Notes: a model not told the origin generated them from the letters alone. Shown: positions 11,749 through 25,252, counted from the stretch's first letter. The stretch: 64,000 bases of DNA from Lateolabrax maculatus (GCA_031216445.1 CM062218.1:19939501-20003500), one strand, 5' to 3'. Program-made: numbers and translations.

Positions 11749-13974
11749 ACTTTCAAACTTTGCCATATCAAGTTGCATAATTAGAACAGTGTCTTAACAA
11801 GTTGTGAAAAAATAAAAAAATAAAAAACACACTCTACTAGGCAGTCAGCCTAGTGTACTGAGATAATGAGACCCTGTATGGCCTGTTTCTTGCATACGAG
11901 AGTCTGATATTTTCTGTGCATGGAAATTGGGCCTGATGTTCCCTGACAGATAAAAAGCAGACATTACAGCATGAATAAGAAATGAGCAAAAATGATCCAG
12001 TGTCTGCAAAGGTAATTACACCCAAATAAAGGCTTTTCATTCATCAAAGTTGGAAAACTGAGTGGAATGGTAAACAGCGTGGAGAAAGTTTTCACATATC
12101 ATCAGCAAATATGATAAATCTGCATTTCAATGTGAGTGGGGAGCAGAGTAGCTTTCAGCTGAATAGGTGGCTGTTGAAATATTCACACTTTCTGAAAAGG
12201 GGGGCTCAGTTAAATTGAGGAATATATTTACTGTCACATACACACTACAGAGTAAAAATGTGAAAAAGACCCAGATGTAGTGATGGATCAACCATTTATA
12301 TAAGTGAAAACGTACTGTATAGAGAGTTGTTTTGTGGTCTTAAAACACTTAAAGACTGTTTCTATATTCCACATTATTAGGATTATTAGGCACAGGACAG
12401 TAAGCCTACAGTCCTTAAAAATCAAAGTGTCTGATAACTTGTCTGATAACTTGGCCACATTAAAATAATAAAAGGCTGCAAAACCCTGTTTACACCAAAT
12501 CACGTCTTGTCCGACATATGTTATCTCCAATGCAGTGTTAGCCACGAGCTAAGCAAAATGCCAGACAGGTTACACATGCAGCCTGACAGACCAATGGCAT
12601 AAGTGGGCGTAAGCTGTCGCCTTCTCCATGTTCGGTTTTTCACAAAGAGAAGACAAAATATTGTAAACAGCCATTGGGAACAGCTTTGCCCTGAGAGCAG
12701 CCTCTCAGTAGTGTTTCCTCATACACACTAAAAGTCACTGTGTCAAAGTTGACTCAATATGGGTCAATAAGGCGCCACGCAATAGGGTAGAAAACTACCT
12801 TGGGATGTATTGACCCTATGTTCTCTTTTAAATTCCTGTTGGGTTGTTAACCCAAACTAAAATATGACTGAACTCTTATAATCTACTCTAGCTCTTTTTA
12901 AACTTAAAAGTCTCTATTAAGTATTATTGTGTGCAATATGTTGTTTAGGTGAAAACCTTTGCAATTTTGAATGACACGTTATCGTTCAACTAACTATTTA
13001 AACCATAAAACATAAAGAAACCAGAGCAGAAAATTTGGAATTCAAAAAAAGGACAAAATGACAAAAAAGTTTTTACACTTGATTAAATTATGGATATAAA
13101 AATGCAATTGAAACAGACTTGACATACAGTACATTAAGTCATTTAAAAGCTATAATATGTAACAATACCATATTGAAATGTCAAATGGCCTGTCAATGGC
13201 ATCATATTCCCTTTACATACAATGTCACAGAACTATACTCAGTAATAGCGTTTTTTCCTGCCAGACGACATGTTTTTTTAATTTATTTGCCATCCATTTT
13301 GCAACACAGTAATCCAGACCTCATTTATTGATATGATATTTCCATATCGATATAACCTATTATGATGTTCTACTATAACAAACTAATTACAGTGGCATAT
13401 TAACAAACAACATTGATTTATAACATTAATTTGTATGAACTGCAATAGCACATATTTGGTGATGCATGAAGCTTATTCCAAGAAAAACGATTACAGTATC
13501 AACACAGAATTGCAAATGTGCCATGCTTTTACCTTGGTACAAAAGCTTAGGTTAACTAACAATGCCATTATTCAATTTCACTGAAGGTTTTTGCACTTCA
13601 CTTTTATGATTAATGTCTAAGTGAAAGCAGTAATGTTTAGAGTTCTTTCCTTACTGCACCAAACAGTCCCATAATTAGCTTAAATAGGACCTCCATCTCC
13701 CACAACATGTTGCAGTTACTTGTGTCCCCTGCATCATCCCCGGTGTCTCACAAAGCGCTGCAGGGATAATAAACATCTGCTGGCCCTGGGGCACCATGGC
13801 TGCACTGCCAGCCTCAGTCCACCTCTATAAATGGAGAGAACTACATCAAAGACATAACTCTCACCTTTCTCTACTTTGAGGCTGCACAAGTGAAAGTTAT
13901 CTGGAAACTCTGCCATAGAGTTTGTCATTTTAATCAAATTTTATAGTGGCAAACCAAAACATAATGTTTTAGCG
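11749..13974. other. Gene-free stretch
   Basis: No domain-bearing frame. A 12-bp direct duplication (GTCTGATAACTT twice) sits at about 12430-12454. Positions 12720-12860 contain GGGTTGTTAACCCAA and AATATGGGTCAATA motifs that look repeat-derived, but no second copy was found in the window. Confidence 0.45.
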
Positions 13975-14262
13975 TCTTTCAGCTCACTGTTTTGGTTCCG
14001 TTCACTTACACCACTTTCAACAACCTAGTTTTTCAGCAACAGCTGGCAGCTGTTATCAACAAAAAGCTCTGATAAACTGTATGCTACCTGCAGAGCACCA
14101 AGCGGCAAACAGGATCATTTAGGGACAAGCTGGTGAACGAAGTTCAACAGGAGTAGGTATACACCAAACACAGCTAAAAGAGAGTAAATACTGGATGTAA
14201 CATTTATCAGGTGGCCAGAAACACGCCTCCAAATGAATGATAATGTTGCTCCATAACGTAAA
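13975..14262 (+). repeat. Dispersed repeat family A, copy 3
   Basis: The order is CTCACTGTTTTGGTTCCGTT, GAGCACCAAGCGGCAAACAG, AGCTGGTGAACGAAG, then TCAGGTGGCCAGAAACACGC followed by CTCCAAATGAATG and GTTGCTCC. It agrees with copy 1 over the last block (3265-3301) and, inverted, with 54590-54790 over the first blocks. Confidence 0.7.
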
Positions 14263-17200
14263 TGTGTAAATAAGTGCTTACTTCTGAATTGTTTATATAT
14301 ATATATTTTTTACTCTTAACCTAAAATGGTGAAATAGTTAGTCTTGAGTCCTGCTATGAATGGATCATTAAATGTAAACATATTTGTGAAGTTATTTTTT
14401 AATTATGGTTCATATTTATTTGTGTTCCAATTTATTCATGCTTTATTCTTTATCAGTATTTGTATTTGTGCTTCAGAAGAATATTATGGCCATATACTAT
14501 GTCTTGTATTATTTTGTATTCTTTTTTAAAAATACATACAGCCTGCAAACCAGACCAAAAATAAAAATGGCAACAAGGCGATGCACAAAGCCAGCTTTCT
14601 CTGCCATCTGTTTGTACACCGATTCTGTCTTCCACTCTGCACATTGCACACTGCTAATGCTAGCAAGGCAGCTTAGTGTCAAGGTTTGAGACTTTCAGCT
14701 TTAGTCTGGTCTGGCTGAACAGATGGCAGACAACAAGTGTGATGGTCAAGTCCTGCCCTAACAGCAGTGGAGTCAACCCAGTGTGGATGGTTGCAGCCTT
14801 TTGTCTTTGGCCAGGATTTAAATTTAGCCTGGGCTCCGCCAAGCACATTCTGAAAAGGCAAATTCCTACAAACCCTAACCCATCAATAAGAGAGTTTATT
14901 ACTTCTAACTTACCTTAATTGCCTTGTTTACCCTACGGCCATATTTTCTCTTGGTTAGAAGCTCTCACTGTTGGCAATTTATGTGCCTGCTAGTCGATTA
15001 CATTGGATTGTTGCTGGTGTCAGTTGGGTGCTGAAATCATGGTTTATAGACGTGTGGTTTATAGTCCCAGCAGCCTGGTCGGATTGTGTGGTGAGAGCTG
15101 TTGAGTATTGAGATACTTTAGCTGTCATTCATATTACTGAAGATTTTGTTGGATTGGAAACAAATATTTGTTTATTTAATCATTGCTTGGTCATCAGGTC
15201 TTCAACTGTCCCCAGTCCGAATTAATGAATTCAGTCTTTCTAAGATGGCAATGCTGTTTTTGCTGTATTGTGGCTGTATTTTTCTTTTTTTTCATGAGCA
15301 GTCCTGAGACTGCTGGTTGATCCCAGCAAAACCAACATGTTTCCCTGTTTATTACATTATGTCTGCATTGCAATTTGTCTCTGCAATGGAGATATAATGC
15401 CTTATGAAACATGAAACAAGGGCTTATCTGCTGCGGGTGAACATAAGAAACTGATTGCAACTGATTGCAAAAATCTAATCAAAATGTCTGGTAAAGAAGC
15501 AGCAGTGTGATTGTCATTCCTCCCAATCAAGATCTGTCTGTCACTGAGATCCTTCAAAAGCAGTCAAGACTTTGAGCCCAGACCAGACTGATAGGTTGTA
15601 TCCTGGAGGTGAAGTAAGGACTTCTGGTTCATAAATGAAAAAAAATTATAAAAGATTACCTTACCTAGTAGAGTAGGCTTTCCAACCAAGGAGGTAGGTA
15701 GCCGAACTAAGCCAGCATCATCACTTATCTGCCTCATAAAGACTTAACCAAAATGATACAGTGACATGTTAACAAATCAACCCAATAGAGCCAAAAACTG
15801 ACAGTTGTAAGTGTATTTGAGGTTTTCTCTTCCATGACTACATCTAAAATTAAAGACTGTCAAAATGGGGAGCCTTCTCACTGCAAACAGCTGCCTGCTG
15901 CTGCTCCAGGTGCTAAAACTGCTGAGGGGAACGGCATAGTCTGCGGGTCCGTCACTACATGTGGCACGTTTCACATTACACGTAGTAATTTGGTGCATAG
16001 TTAATATAAAAATATGAATTAGTGCAGCTTTAAGTGTTTAACTCTATGTGCTTAGATAGGAACTTAGAAATATAAACTGTTGATATACCACATGGTCAAG
16101 AAACTTAGAGTTCTGCCATGAGAAAAATGTTAAAATGCCAAGATTGTTGCCATCCATCTAGATAAAGGCCAATGTGTCCTAGAAGGTCAAAGTGTCGCGA
16201 CTTAGATAACAGATAATACCCAACGATGTCAGAAAACCTTGACTAATCTTTGTCTAACCGGTGGTCTCTATGGATGGAGATAGCTGTTGACAGTTAGGCT
16301 TGGTTGGGCGTCTAATCATCCCCAGTATGACCCTGCTGACAAGAGCCAAAAAAACACTCTACACAGCTCGTAAGAACTGTCTGCCACAGGAGCCAAGGTT
16401 GGAGTGTTAACCCGAACGAAGAACACATACACAACCCCTTTCCTCTAGATAAGAGGCTTTCAAGTCAAAAACAAATGGGTTTAATGATTGCCACAGTTCC
16501 ATAACAAGAAAACGCATTTGATTATGCATAGATGGGAGGACGAAAATCTCTAAAGTCTCTAAAGATGGAGACAAACAGCTTTAATGGCGTGCACAATAAT
16601 AACAGTAAGTATAGTGTCCACAAATGGGACACTGGGACAACCGTCTTGCACAGATACCTCCAGGTTTATGCTGTATTTTTCTCAAGAGACATTTGTCACA
16701 GAGCTCCTCAGGCTCCAGCTGCAGTCTGAATACCTGCTGCAGTTTTTATTCAGTAAGCAGCTTGTTCCACTCTGCTGCCACTGTGTTGACAAATTGGGTT
16801 TTTTTCCCTCTTCCCTCTGTCATGCTTCCAAAATAACAAAAACAAAATGTGTGACGGTGATTATTGTTGGCATGATGTGCAGTAAGGCTTAGGGTCTCAA
16901 ATGTCAGAAGACATTACTGATTTCTTGGGAACAGTATTATGCTCCTCTGTATTATGCCAATCGTTAGATACATACATATACATATATACATATATTTATA
17001 TATTTTTAAATAGATATTCAAAGATATAGATATTTAAAAATATATAGTTACTAATTTTTTGTCTTTGTATGTCATGTGGTCTGAGATGATTGCAAGATAG
17101 AACACTGTGAACTAAGTTTGCAAAGATATGACAGACGTTTGTCAATACCAATGATTCAGTCAAAAGTACAATGACAAATGAGTGGTTTTCATTTGGTGAC

Positions 17201-17324
17201 AAATCATGATGGGTTATGATAAACCCAGCGAGCCAGAATCTGTCCAAAAGTGAAAAATTGTAATTTATAAGGCTTACTAATTAAGATGTTATATTGCATT
17301 TGTTTAATCTGTATCAAAAAGTTT
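14263..17324. other. Gene-free stretch with one short family A module
   Basis: Open frames of 60-100 codons on both strands overlap one another and show no domain. A diverged family A module lies at 15955-16035. Positions 16965-17045 are a TATATA-rich low-complexity patch. Nothing else is recognisable. Confidence 0.5.
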
Positions 17325-17465
17325 TTTTATGCTAAGCTAAGCACCTGCTGTCTCTACCCTCATATAAAGCGTACAGGCATCAGTGGTATTGATACTCTCA
17401 CCAACTCTTTGCCAGAAAGCAAAGAACCCTATTTCCCAAAATGTCAAACTATTCCCTTTAAAGGC
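17325..17465 (-). repeat. Dispersed repeat family B, copy 3 (reverse)
   Basis: Read on the minus strand it begins AAAGGGAATAGTTTGACATT, continues through TTGGGAAATA and AGAGTTGGTGAGAGTATC, and ends in AGCTTAGCATAAAA. This matches the fuller consensus partly present at 34610-34745 and 11600-11710. It directly abuts the LINE fragment on its right. Confidence 0.65.
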
Positions 17466-17862
17466 AGAGCACTGTATGAAGTGCATCTAAGAGAGAACAT
17501 CTACAGCCATATGAAACTTTATTATCTAAATAACGATGAGAATAAGTTCCATGCACATTAATACCAAAATAATTGATATAAAGAGAAAATAAAAGCAGTC
17601 CAAGCACAGATCCTTGGGGCACTCCATTAAGTACATAAGGCCAGTTTGATGTGAGCTCATTAACTTTCAAACTGTGAGTTCTGCCTGAGTAATAATTAGT
17701 AAACCATTGCACTGCTTGTTCAGACATCGCTATTTAAACGAGCTCTGTGTCAACAGGGCATGATCAACAGTATCAAAGGCTTTAGATACATCAATAAATA
17801 AAGCTGCACAGCTCTGCTTCATGTCTAAAGCGTCAGTAATATCATTAACAACCTCTATTTAA
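17463..17862 (-). pseudogene. LINE reverse transcriptase fragment (SKAFDTVDH and GVPQGSVLG blocks)
   Basis: On the minus strand, AALFIDVSKAFDTVDHALL (about 17807-17750) holds RT motif A. An 89-codon frame then contains AVQWFTNYYSGRT, VLNGVPQGSVLG and LLLFSLYIN (about 17715-17575), giving the usual order A, interdomain, B. A short deletion and frameshift lie between the two parts, and the YADD box is lost or unrecognisable. The spacing and wording are typical of fish L2/Rex1-like LINEs. The fragment has neither endonuclease nor 3' UTR. Confidence 0.8.
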
Positions 17863-18198
17863 GCTTTAAAAGATGAATTTACTGAAGGGGCATATGAAAA
17901 AATCATTCTGAGCCTACAGACACAATAAATTCACCCATACACACCTATAAAGGTATGTTAGCTGGTACAGAGGGAGAATTGCTGATAGCAGAATACTGTC
18001 ATAAACAAAATTAGCTAAATGTTCAGTATTGATGAAGAGCGTGTTCAAGAGCGCACACTGTGGAAATACACACGTCATGTTGCTTGCATCGGACAGTGTA
18101 CTGTATTGTTCGGTACATCATGTGTGAAGGCAGGAATTCCGTGACTAATGCACCATGCAGAAAGCCTCAATATACAGGCATGAAGGTAAATATACATT
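17863..18198. other. Short gene-free stretch
   Basis: Sequence between the LINE remnant and the solo LTR. No feature seen. Confidence 0.5.
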
Positions 18199-18203
18199 AT
18201 TAT

Positions 18204-18714
18204 TGTCATGATCTGTTCCTTTTTGTTTGTTGTCACTGTTTTCCATGTCTCCACTTCTGCTCCCATGGACTCCTTCTCTGTTCCCCTGACCTGCCATCCC
18301 CTTCCCTTCCACCAGATGCCCTCTGACTTCCCTGACTTCCCATCACCTGACTGCCCATCCCATCTACACACCTGTCTCCACTCCTCTCTGCCTGTCAGCC
18401 ACTCCTTCCTCATCAGTTCAACTCCCTTCACCTGTTCACTCACCTGCCTCTGATCATAATCAGTCTGTTATATATACTAGTCCACTTTCTTTGTCAAGTT
18501 GTCAGATCCTTGTTTCTTGTTCCTTTGTTCCTTGTCTCTTGTTCCTATGTTTCTGTGTCGGCTCTGGATACCCTGCTACCCAATTATTCACCTGCCTGCT
18601 TTGGACTTATCTTTTGTCATTGTTTGGGAATAAACTGTTTGTGCCATACCTGCCGGTCTCCTCTCCTTTCTGCAATTGGGTCCTACTCCTGCCAACCCAC
18701 TGCTCCCCATGACA
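18204..18714 (+). mobile_element. Solo LTR, Ty3/gypsy-like, with 5-bp target duplication
   Basis: The element begins TGTCATGATC and ends CCCCATGACA, giving the TG...CA inverted ends of an LTR. It is flanked on both sides by ATTAT (18199-18203 and 18715-18719), a 5-bp target site duplication. GGGAATAAACTG near 18630 supplies the polyadenylation hexamer of the R region, and ATATATACTAG at about 18470 is a TATA-like box. The sense strand is C/T-rich. Open frames across it (for example 18208-18453) are by-products of composition. A related LTR lies at 40400-40742. No internal region remains, so it arose by LTR-LTR recombination. Assignment to gypsy rather than another LTR class is inference. Confidence 0.75.
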
Positions 18715-18719
18715 ATTAT

Positions 18720-19499
18720 AATAAACGGTACTTATTTATCTTAGATTGTAACAAACTTTGCAACACAAAGATGAACATATTTCCACAAATTACAGCTGAG
18801 TTAAATTATTGGACACACATGTCTTACACCAACCACACCTGACAGCAGCTGCCATACAGAAACTGTCTGATGGACTGGAGGCGAGGGAGATCATGGCAGA
18901 GAGTGGGCATAGGTGAGATGCTTTAAATAGACATACAGAGACTACGACCTGAACTGTGATTTATAATGAGTCGTGGAACATAGAAAATATAAACTAAAAA
19001 CTTGTTTGTCTTGCATGTCTGAAAGCTCACTAAAAAGTAGCTGGAGACCATCCATGGGGAACAGGAAGCGATGGATCCACGTACTGTCTGATCAAGGTGT
19101 TAACTCAGCAGAATCACACTGCTTTACATGCTTTAAATAAACATGAGCATTGGATTGGCTGATTTAGGACGTTTTAGGACGTCCCAATCAAAACAAAGAA
19201 AAGACAGCTTGACATATGCTAAACATGTTAGGCTGATTACACATGCTGGCTCATGTACATATGATACAAACTATGCTTTTATTTTTATATACTTTATCTG
19301 TGTGTGTGTGTGTGTGTATATATTTATATTATTACCCATACTTATACACTTTGAACTTAAAAGAAAAACTATTTACAACCTGACAATGAGTTGTACTGAT
19401 ACAGATGGTCCAAAGCACACATCCAAACACACATATTTACTCTGCTCAATGCTTTGTATTTTATTATTTTTTTAAAATGTATTCCAATGATATATTAAA
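18720..19499. other. Gene-free stretch with (TG)n tract
   Basis: It contains a (TG)n/(TA)n microsatellite at about 19300-19327. No coding or element boundary is seen. Confidence 0.5.
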
Positions 19500-19840
19500 G
19501 GGGTGGCCGTGGCTCAGTGGTAGAGCGGGGTTGTCCAATAACCCAAGGTTGGAGGTTCAATCCCTGCTCTCCCTCCCGAAGATTGGTGGACTGACAGCTG
19601 GTGGGGTGGCAGCCCACCTACCTGCCACGGCCGAGGTGCCCTTGAGCAAGGCACCGCACCCCCAATTGCTCCCTGGGTGCTGTGAACTGCTGCCCACCGC
19701 TCCAGTGTGAATATGGCACCTGTCTCTTTGTGTGACCCTGTGCATGTGCATGTTCGTACAGGTGCCACTGGATGGGTTAAATGCGGAGAAATAATTTCAC
19801 ACTTGGGTGATAAATAAAAGTTAAAAAAAAAAAAAAAAAA
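19500..19840 (+). mobile_element. tRNA-derived SINE, full length
   Basis: The head is tRNA-like. An A box TGGCTCAGTGG sits at 19510-19520 and a B box GGTTCAATCC at 19554-19563, at the spacing of a pol III internal promoter. A body with GCCCTTGAGCAAGGCAC, CTCCCTGGGTGC and GGATGGGTTAAATGCGGAG follows. The end is an A-rich tail AATAAAAGTT and about 18 A. A second, 5'-truncated copy in reverse orientation is at 25301-25549, which shows it is a dispersed family. The head is too diverged to be a working tRNA gene. No clear target duplication was found. Confidence 0.85.
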
Positions 19841-22800
19841 GTAAACAATTTATGGGTTTAGAATGTATTAGAAGAAAAATGGAGCTATTCAGAATGAGTA
19901 GAATGGAGGAATGATTTCTTTTCTGGCCAGTATGTTGAGTGGAATAATGCAAAGATTGCTCAGGACGGTAATAGATGTTTAAGGGTGTGTGTAGTATTTT
20001 ATCTTAATGTTTTTGTTGTTCTCCATGTGTCAACGTTTTGATACAGCAAACCTAACCCAGCATTAGAGGTGGAATATAGCCGCACCTGCCGCCAGCCGCC
20101 ACCACCACCAGATGTATTCAAACTAGGAGTGGGTGATGTGACCTACAATAAATCTCATGGTATTTTTCACTTTTTCAGACGGTTATGGATTTATATCACA
20201 GAATTAACATTTTTTGGGAGAAGTAGCCTATCATCTCCCTTTATGAAAACAAAGTTAATATTTTGATGATAAAATAAGTCAAACTGAGACATGGGAGAGT
20301 GTTTCACTTTCAGAAGACCCTTTGTATAAAAAAGAAATTGAGTTGAATTGAGAAATCCAATGCACGAGGCAACAGAGGCGACATTAAATCTGCCTACCAG
20401 CACCTCTAAAACTCACTATTAACTAGTTAAAACAGAGATTTTAGGAAGTTACTGCGCCTGACCAAGAAATAGTCTGGCACATAACCTCCTGATTAGATTA
20501 ACTAACAAGGCAGTACACTTGTCATTTCAAGTTGATATTGTCATTTAATTGGTATATATTCACAATATACTGTACAGTATATTGAGGGTCTGGACCCTTG
20601 GGGGCAGCTGCTCTCTTGTCTTGTTTTTATATAAAACCTTGCATGCGGCACTTTGGCACTGACTAAAAACATTGTATTGGCCATGCATTCTGCCATCTGA
20701 ATTAATTTTGTTGTGAATCTGGTGACTTTTTTTTTCTTGCTTGAATAATTGGCTGACGACAGATAACGTGTACATGTTCAGATGGCTCACCTTTGGCGTG
20801 ACTGGAGGAGAAGTCAGGGTGAGCTTGTTTCCATGATAAATGGGCGGAGCAGTACAAGTTCTCAGTTGCTTGCACTTATGTCACCTATCAGCACAAATCA
20901 TTTGAAAATCACAGGGCACAAAGGGACTATTTTATTCATTTTATTTATGTAGTTTTATCAAACAGGTGCATGCACGAACCAATCCAATTTAAAAGCTGAT
21001 CTTCCTTTTATGTGGAATGTGTCCAGCTGGAAAAATATCAGTGTGGCAAGTTGATGACACTGCAAGACTGAATTTCCTCCCTGTGAGTAATGCCAATATG
21101 AAGGGGGTGGCTCCGGTGGAAGTGAAGTCATCTAAATGTGTAAATATTGTTCCCATGTGCTCCTGGAAGTGTGATATATTGTTATGCTACATAATGTTGT
21201 TTATTGCCAAAACTAGCCACACACTGTTCATATGTCATATAATGCTCATATTGGTATGACCATAACAATGCATTAAATATGCATTAAATAGCGCACTGCC
21301 CCTGTGGGAAAATCGCTCTCATTGAGTGGAAGGCTAGCCATTTCTTGCAGAATCGTCAACTTGCAAGAATCATCAGGCCATGCATAGACGTGGCCTTTAG
21401 TGTGAATGATTGCCAACCAACACAGAAGTGTCCGGATAAGCCACAACACAAGGAGTAGGGCCTGTTGCCGGATACAACTGTGTCCGCTTCCCACATTGTT
21501 AGGGCTAGAGTGCTAAATGTTTTACAGTTTATTGAGCGGCAGTCTGGACAGGATTTTTCTCTTTAAGTAGCATTAAGTAGCACTGAAATGCCTGATTAAA
21601 AAAAGTAATTATTTCTACATCTTATTATTCTGGAACCATCTTGTAATCTTAAGTTACCCTTTAAATAGGACATAAAGGGTGTAACCAATAGCTGTACATA
21701 AGTATAAATTATTAATAAGAAGAACTTTGGACTTGCCAGACTGCACAAACTCTCTTAATGGTGAGTCATTATTGAAGTGCAAAGAGTTTCCCACTTCTAA
21801 TAAGCCTAAATGTTAACATGTTTCTCTAACGTTGAACTGCCAAATATCAGCCATCGGCAACTTCAGCCCAAAAATATTGATACTATTCTCGGTACTGTAG
21901 TCATTGTGATCCTTCTAGTAGCTGATGATGCCTTTTAATGATTAACGTGAACATCCGACTCATGTATCATCCCTGCAATCCCTGCAACCACGACCACTGT
22001 TGCTACTGCCAGGTTGAGAGGGCATGATTCTCTTAAATGGCACCATTAAGTGTCCTAAATCTGCTCGTCACTCATGCTCATTCAGGTGTTGCTAGAGCTA
22101 TGTTCAGGCAACTACATCCAGGGGTGTTTATGGTTCCAAGCCTGCTGACTTTGTGGTCCTCTAAGGTTCAGTGGGTCTGTATGTGCTTGTGGCAATTCTC
22201 CACATTCCTCCAATGGGATAATCTCAGGTGGTTTTCCCGTTGTGGATTTCTTTTTTTCTCCATTGGAAAAATGACCAAATATCAGCTATTTGCAACTTGA
22301 GCCTAAAGACACGTCAGCCCACTGGTAACTGATGATGCCCCTGGGGACACATTTTCCATGAGCACTCAACTCATCTCTCATTCATAAGTTCACCACTCAG
22401 GTCCAGAGAGGGGCCTCCGTAACATGATTAAATTCATGAAGCACCAGTAGCGACCTCCCCCACACAACAGAATCTGTTTTTAATAAGGCTTGTTATCGTG
22501 TCCCCAGGGAGACTTTAAGCATTGCAGCCTCTCTACATGGCTGTTGTTTTGTCAGGATGCATCTACTTTTATGGCATTGGACTCGCTGAGGGTGACAGAT
22601 GTCACACAGTGTACTTTCTTTCTGCCTCCTCAATTTGATTCGCAGCCTGTTTATTGCCAATCCTCCCATGCTCAACACCATCACCCAAAAACAAGGGCAG
22701 CGGAAGGGGTCAGGATGAAGCCCAGTGACAACTGAAATGACTTTACAAGATCCCGTTTCCCAATAACAATTGATCTTACAGGTTTAGGAGTGTTTTCTCT

Positions 22801-23004
22801 TAATGCTCCTGCATTTTAACATTGTACTTCCCAAAACAGCACTTCATATGAAGTGAATGCACACTTCTAATGTTGACTGAGGATTTTACTTGCTATGAGC
22901 CATGCCTGTAAGCCATGTTAAATATGTTCAATATTAATATCATGTACAAGGGTATAAATTAAACAAAAAACAAATGATTAATCGAGGAAAGGACCCAGAA
23001 GCAG
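19841..23004. other. Gene-free stretch with an internal partial duplication
   Basis: No coding region is supported. CAAATATCAGCCATCGGCAA (21841 onward, followed by GCTGATGATGCC) recurs in diverged form as CAAATATCAGCTATTTGCAA at about 22275 (followed by ACTGATGATGCC), suggesting an old duplication about 430 bp apart. A perfect 22-bp palindrome lies at 20563-20584. Open frames are short and featureless. Confidence 0.5.
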
Positions 23005-23060
23005 ACCAACTGGTTTTCAACCAAAGTGGTGGACCGACAGACCGACGTGGCCAACCCCAA
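23005..23060 (+). repeat. Dispersed repeat family C, fragment
   Basis: CCAAAGTGGTGGACCGACAG followed by ACCGACGTGGCCA matches 40903-40962 (CCAAAGTGGTGGACCGTACG, then GCCGACATGGCCA). The rest of the family is missing here. Confidence 0.65.
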
Positions 23061-23964
23061 GGTCACGTTATTTTGTGTTCACATGAATTTCATTCCAATG
23101 GGCTTTGCATGGACACCGACTTCTCTTACTGGCAAGCCCAAAGAATAAGAATCAACATGGTCCCTGACAGCTCTCTTAACTCAGAAGGTAACAGGTCTCA
23201 CTGTTTCAAACAAACGCAATGAAAACATTTCCAGGCTCATTTAAAAATTTTAATTAGCCAGATCAGTAAATGTTACGTTTGGGTGAGGAAGATATAAATA
23301 ACATATGGCTATAGGCTTACTATGAGACTATAACCAGAGTGATTGATGAGTCTGTATCAGAAGTTAATTGAGACTGCATGGACTAATCGGATTAGCAGAC
23401 TGCTGGGCGAGATTGAAACAGGAGATATAAGTTTCTTGTATCTATAACTTCTTTTTCTGGTTAATCAAATGATCAAATCTCCAGCTTAGAAATGTTGAAA
23501 CTACGAGATTTATTCAACTTCCAAACACAAGTATCCATCACCAGCAGTGTCTCTGCTACTGCAGCCTTCAGCTTGACACTAATAAACGAAGTAGTCCAGC
23601 AAAATCAATAACAAGCTCCCCTGAGACTTGCTAATGCACTACATGTACACGCATCTTATCTATCAAGTTCAGCATCAGTAGCTGAACGTGAAAGCCACAA
23701 GAGACCAAGACAGAGGATCACCATCAAAGGGCAAATACTAACTGTGCAGCCACAAGCAGTTGGCTGTGACCAGCAAGTCCTCATACTTAAATGACAAAAT
23801 AGGCTATTTGCCACTGTCTCCCAAAGCCCAACACCCATATGACCATTACAGAAATGATTCATGACTTTTTCCTTCATAGTAAATGTTCTATCAAGCCAAA
23901 TAAAATGACTGCTCCACTTGGAGCAATCAGTACATCAAAATGGAGTTGAATTATTTCTGAGACA

Positions 23965-24245
23965 ATGTTTCTTAAACTTTATTTAGCCAATATTGCTCCT
24001 CATATTTATGTTCTGGGATCATTCGAGGAACCGCTCAATGAGAATAACCAGTTCAAACTGTTGGGGGCAAAGACATGAATGAGACCAGTGCTGAAAGACT
24101 GGAGATTAGTGACAAAACTGCAGCACTGGAGAGAGAGTTAACCAATACTGCTATCGCACCTAGCACCACTGAGCTCACTAACGTTACTGCTCAGCCGAGG
24201 AGGACAGCATTCATGTTTGTATCACGACAAACTCAAATGCAACCG
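23965..24245 (+). repeat. Dispersed repeat family D, copy 1
   Basis: TTTATTTAGCCAATATTGCT, ATTTATGTTC, GCAAAGACATGAATGAGA, GAAAGACTGGAGATTAG and ACTGCAGCACTGGAGA recur in the same order at 31985-32225. An open frame of 69 codons within this copy is disrupted in the partner copy, so coding is not supported. Confidence 0.65.
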
Positions 24246-25252
24246 AGTCATGGGAAAATAGTTTTGAGCATTATAAAGCAGTGAAAGAGAGCTGCATATG
24301 AAGCTAAATTTGAATTGGGGCCTATTTGAATTGGTGATGTACAGTACAGTGTTGGGCTGTAGGGCTTTTTGTTTAAATCAAGCCCTAATTCTTTTTCTTT
24401 TTTTTATGTAAATGACTAAACAAATGACACAGTTTACAATAAATTCACGGCATTACCCTCTATGAAATAACTGACATCTATAATTTAACAGGAGAGGCCT
24501 ACTTCTTTATTTCTCTTTAAACATGAGCGCTGTCAGCTGAAACAGAACATTTTATGAATAAAATTTAAGTGCAGCAAGGAAGAACTTGCACACAACAGAA
24601 CAAAAGAGTAATTCAGACTGGAGTCTGGATTGTAGATATTTCTTTTTGTTACACTGCAGGGCTGTATAGACAGTAAAAAAATGTTGGACTTTCTTCAGTG
24701 CAAAATGAGGCATGCATGATGAGTTACCCTCTATATGGGTTACTCTACAGGTACACCTAATCAATTATCTAGGGCTTGACTGAACACATATGAACCCAAT
24801 TGCCCGCAAGTCAAGCCATTACAAACACTGTAGAATGGTATAATTCCATAACATCAACACATTCTCATATCCATGCTGATATATATGAATACACTTTAGA
24901 TTTTACATTGGGAATGGGAGCCACAGGTACAGGAAGACTTTAGGATAGAATTACAGGAAACAGGTCATAGGGTCTAACGTTTTATGTTATAGGATATATC
25001 TGCAGGACTCATTATGTCAATGCCACAGAAAGCCAAATCCAACATAGAATGATTGCCATCTGCAAAGTATAGTATATATTGATGGTGTACCACTCCCTAT
25101 GCACCCGATCTGTAACTGCACCACTTCTTTTGTTTAATGGCAGGCTACAGTCCAGCTTGAAAGCTGCATGGCGCCAATCATGAGTTTAATATCTGGTTAA
25201 CATTTCACTTCATAGGCTAATCGGAAAACTAAAACATGATATGGTTTGTTGT

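Noticed and set aside
18075..18842. Several open frames of 73-122 codons on both strands
   Set aside because: They fall inside or across the solo LTR and reflect its C/T-rich strand bias.
19505..19575. tRNA gene
   Set aside because: The A and B boxes are present, but the acceptor and anticodon arms do not pair well and the unit continues into a SINE body with an A-rich tail.
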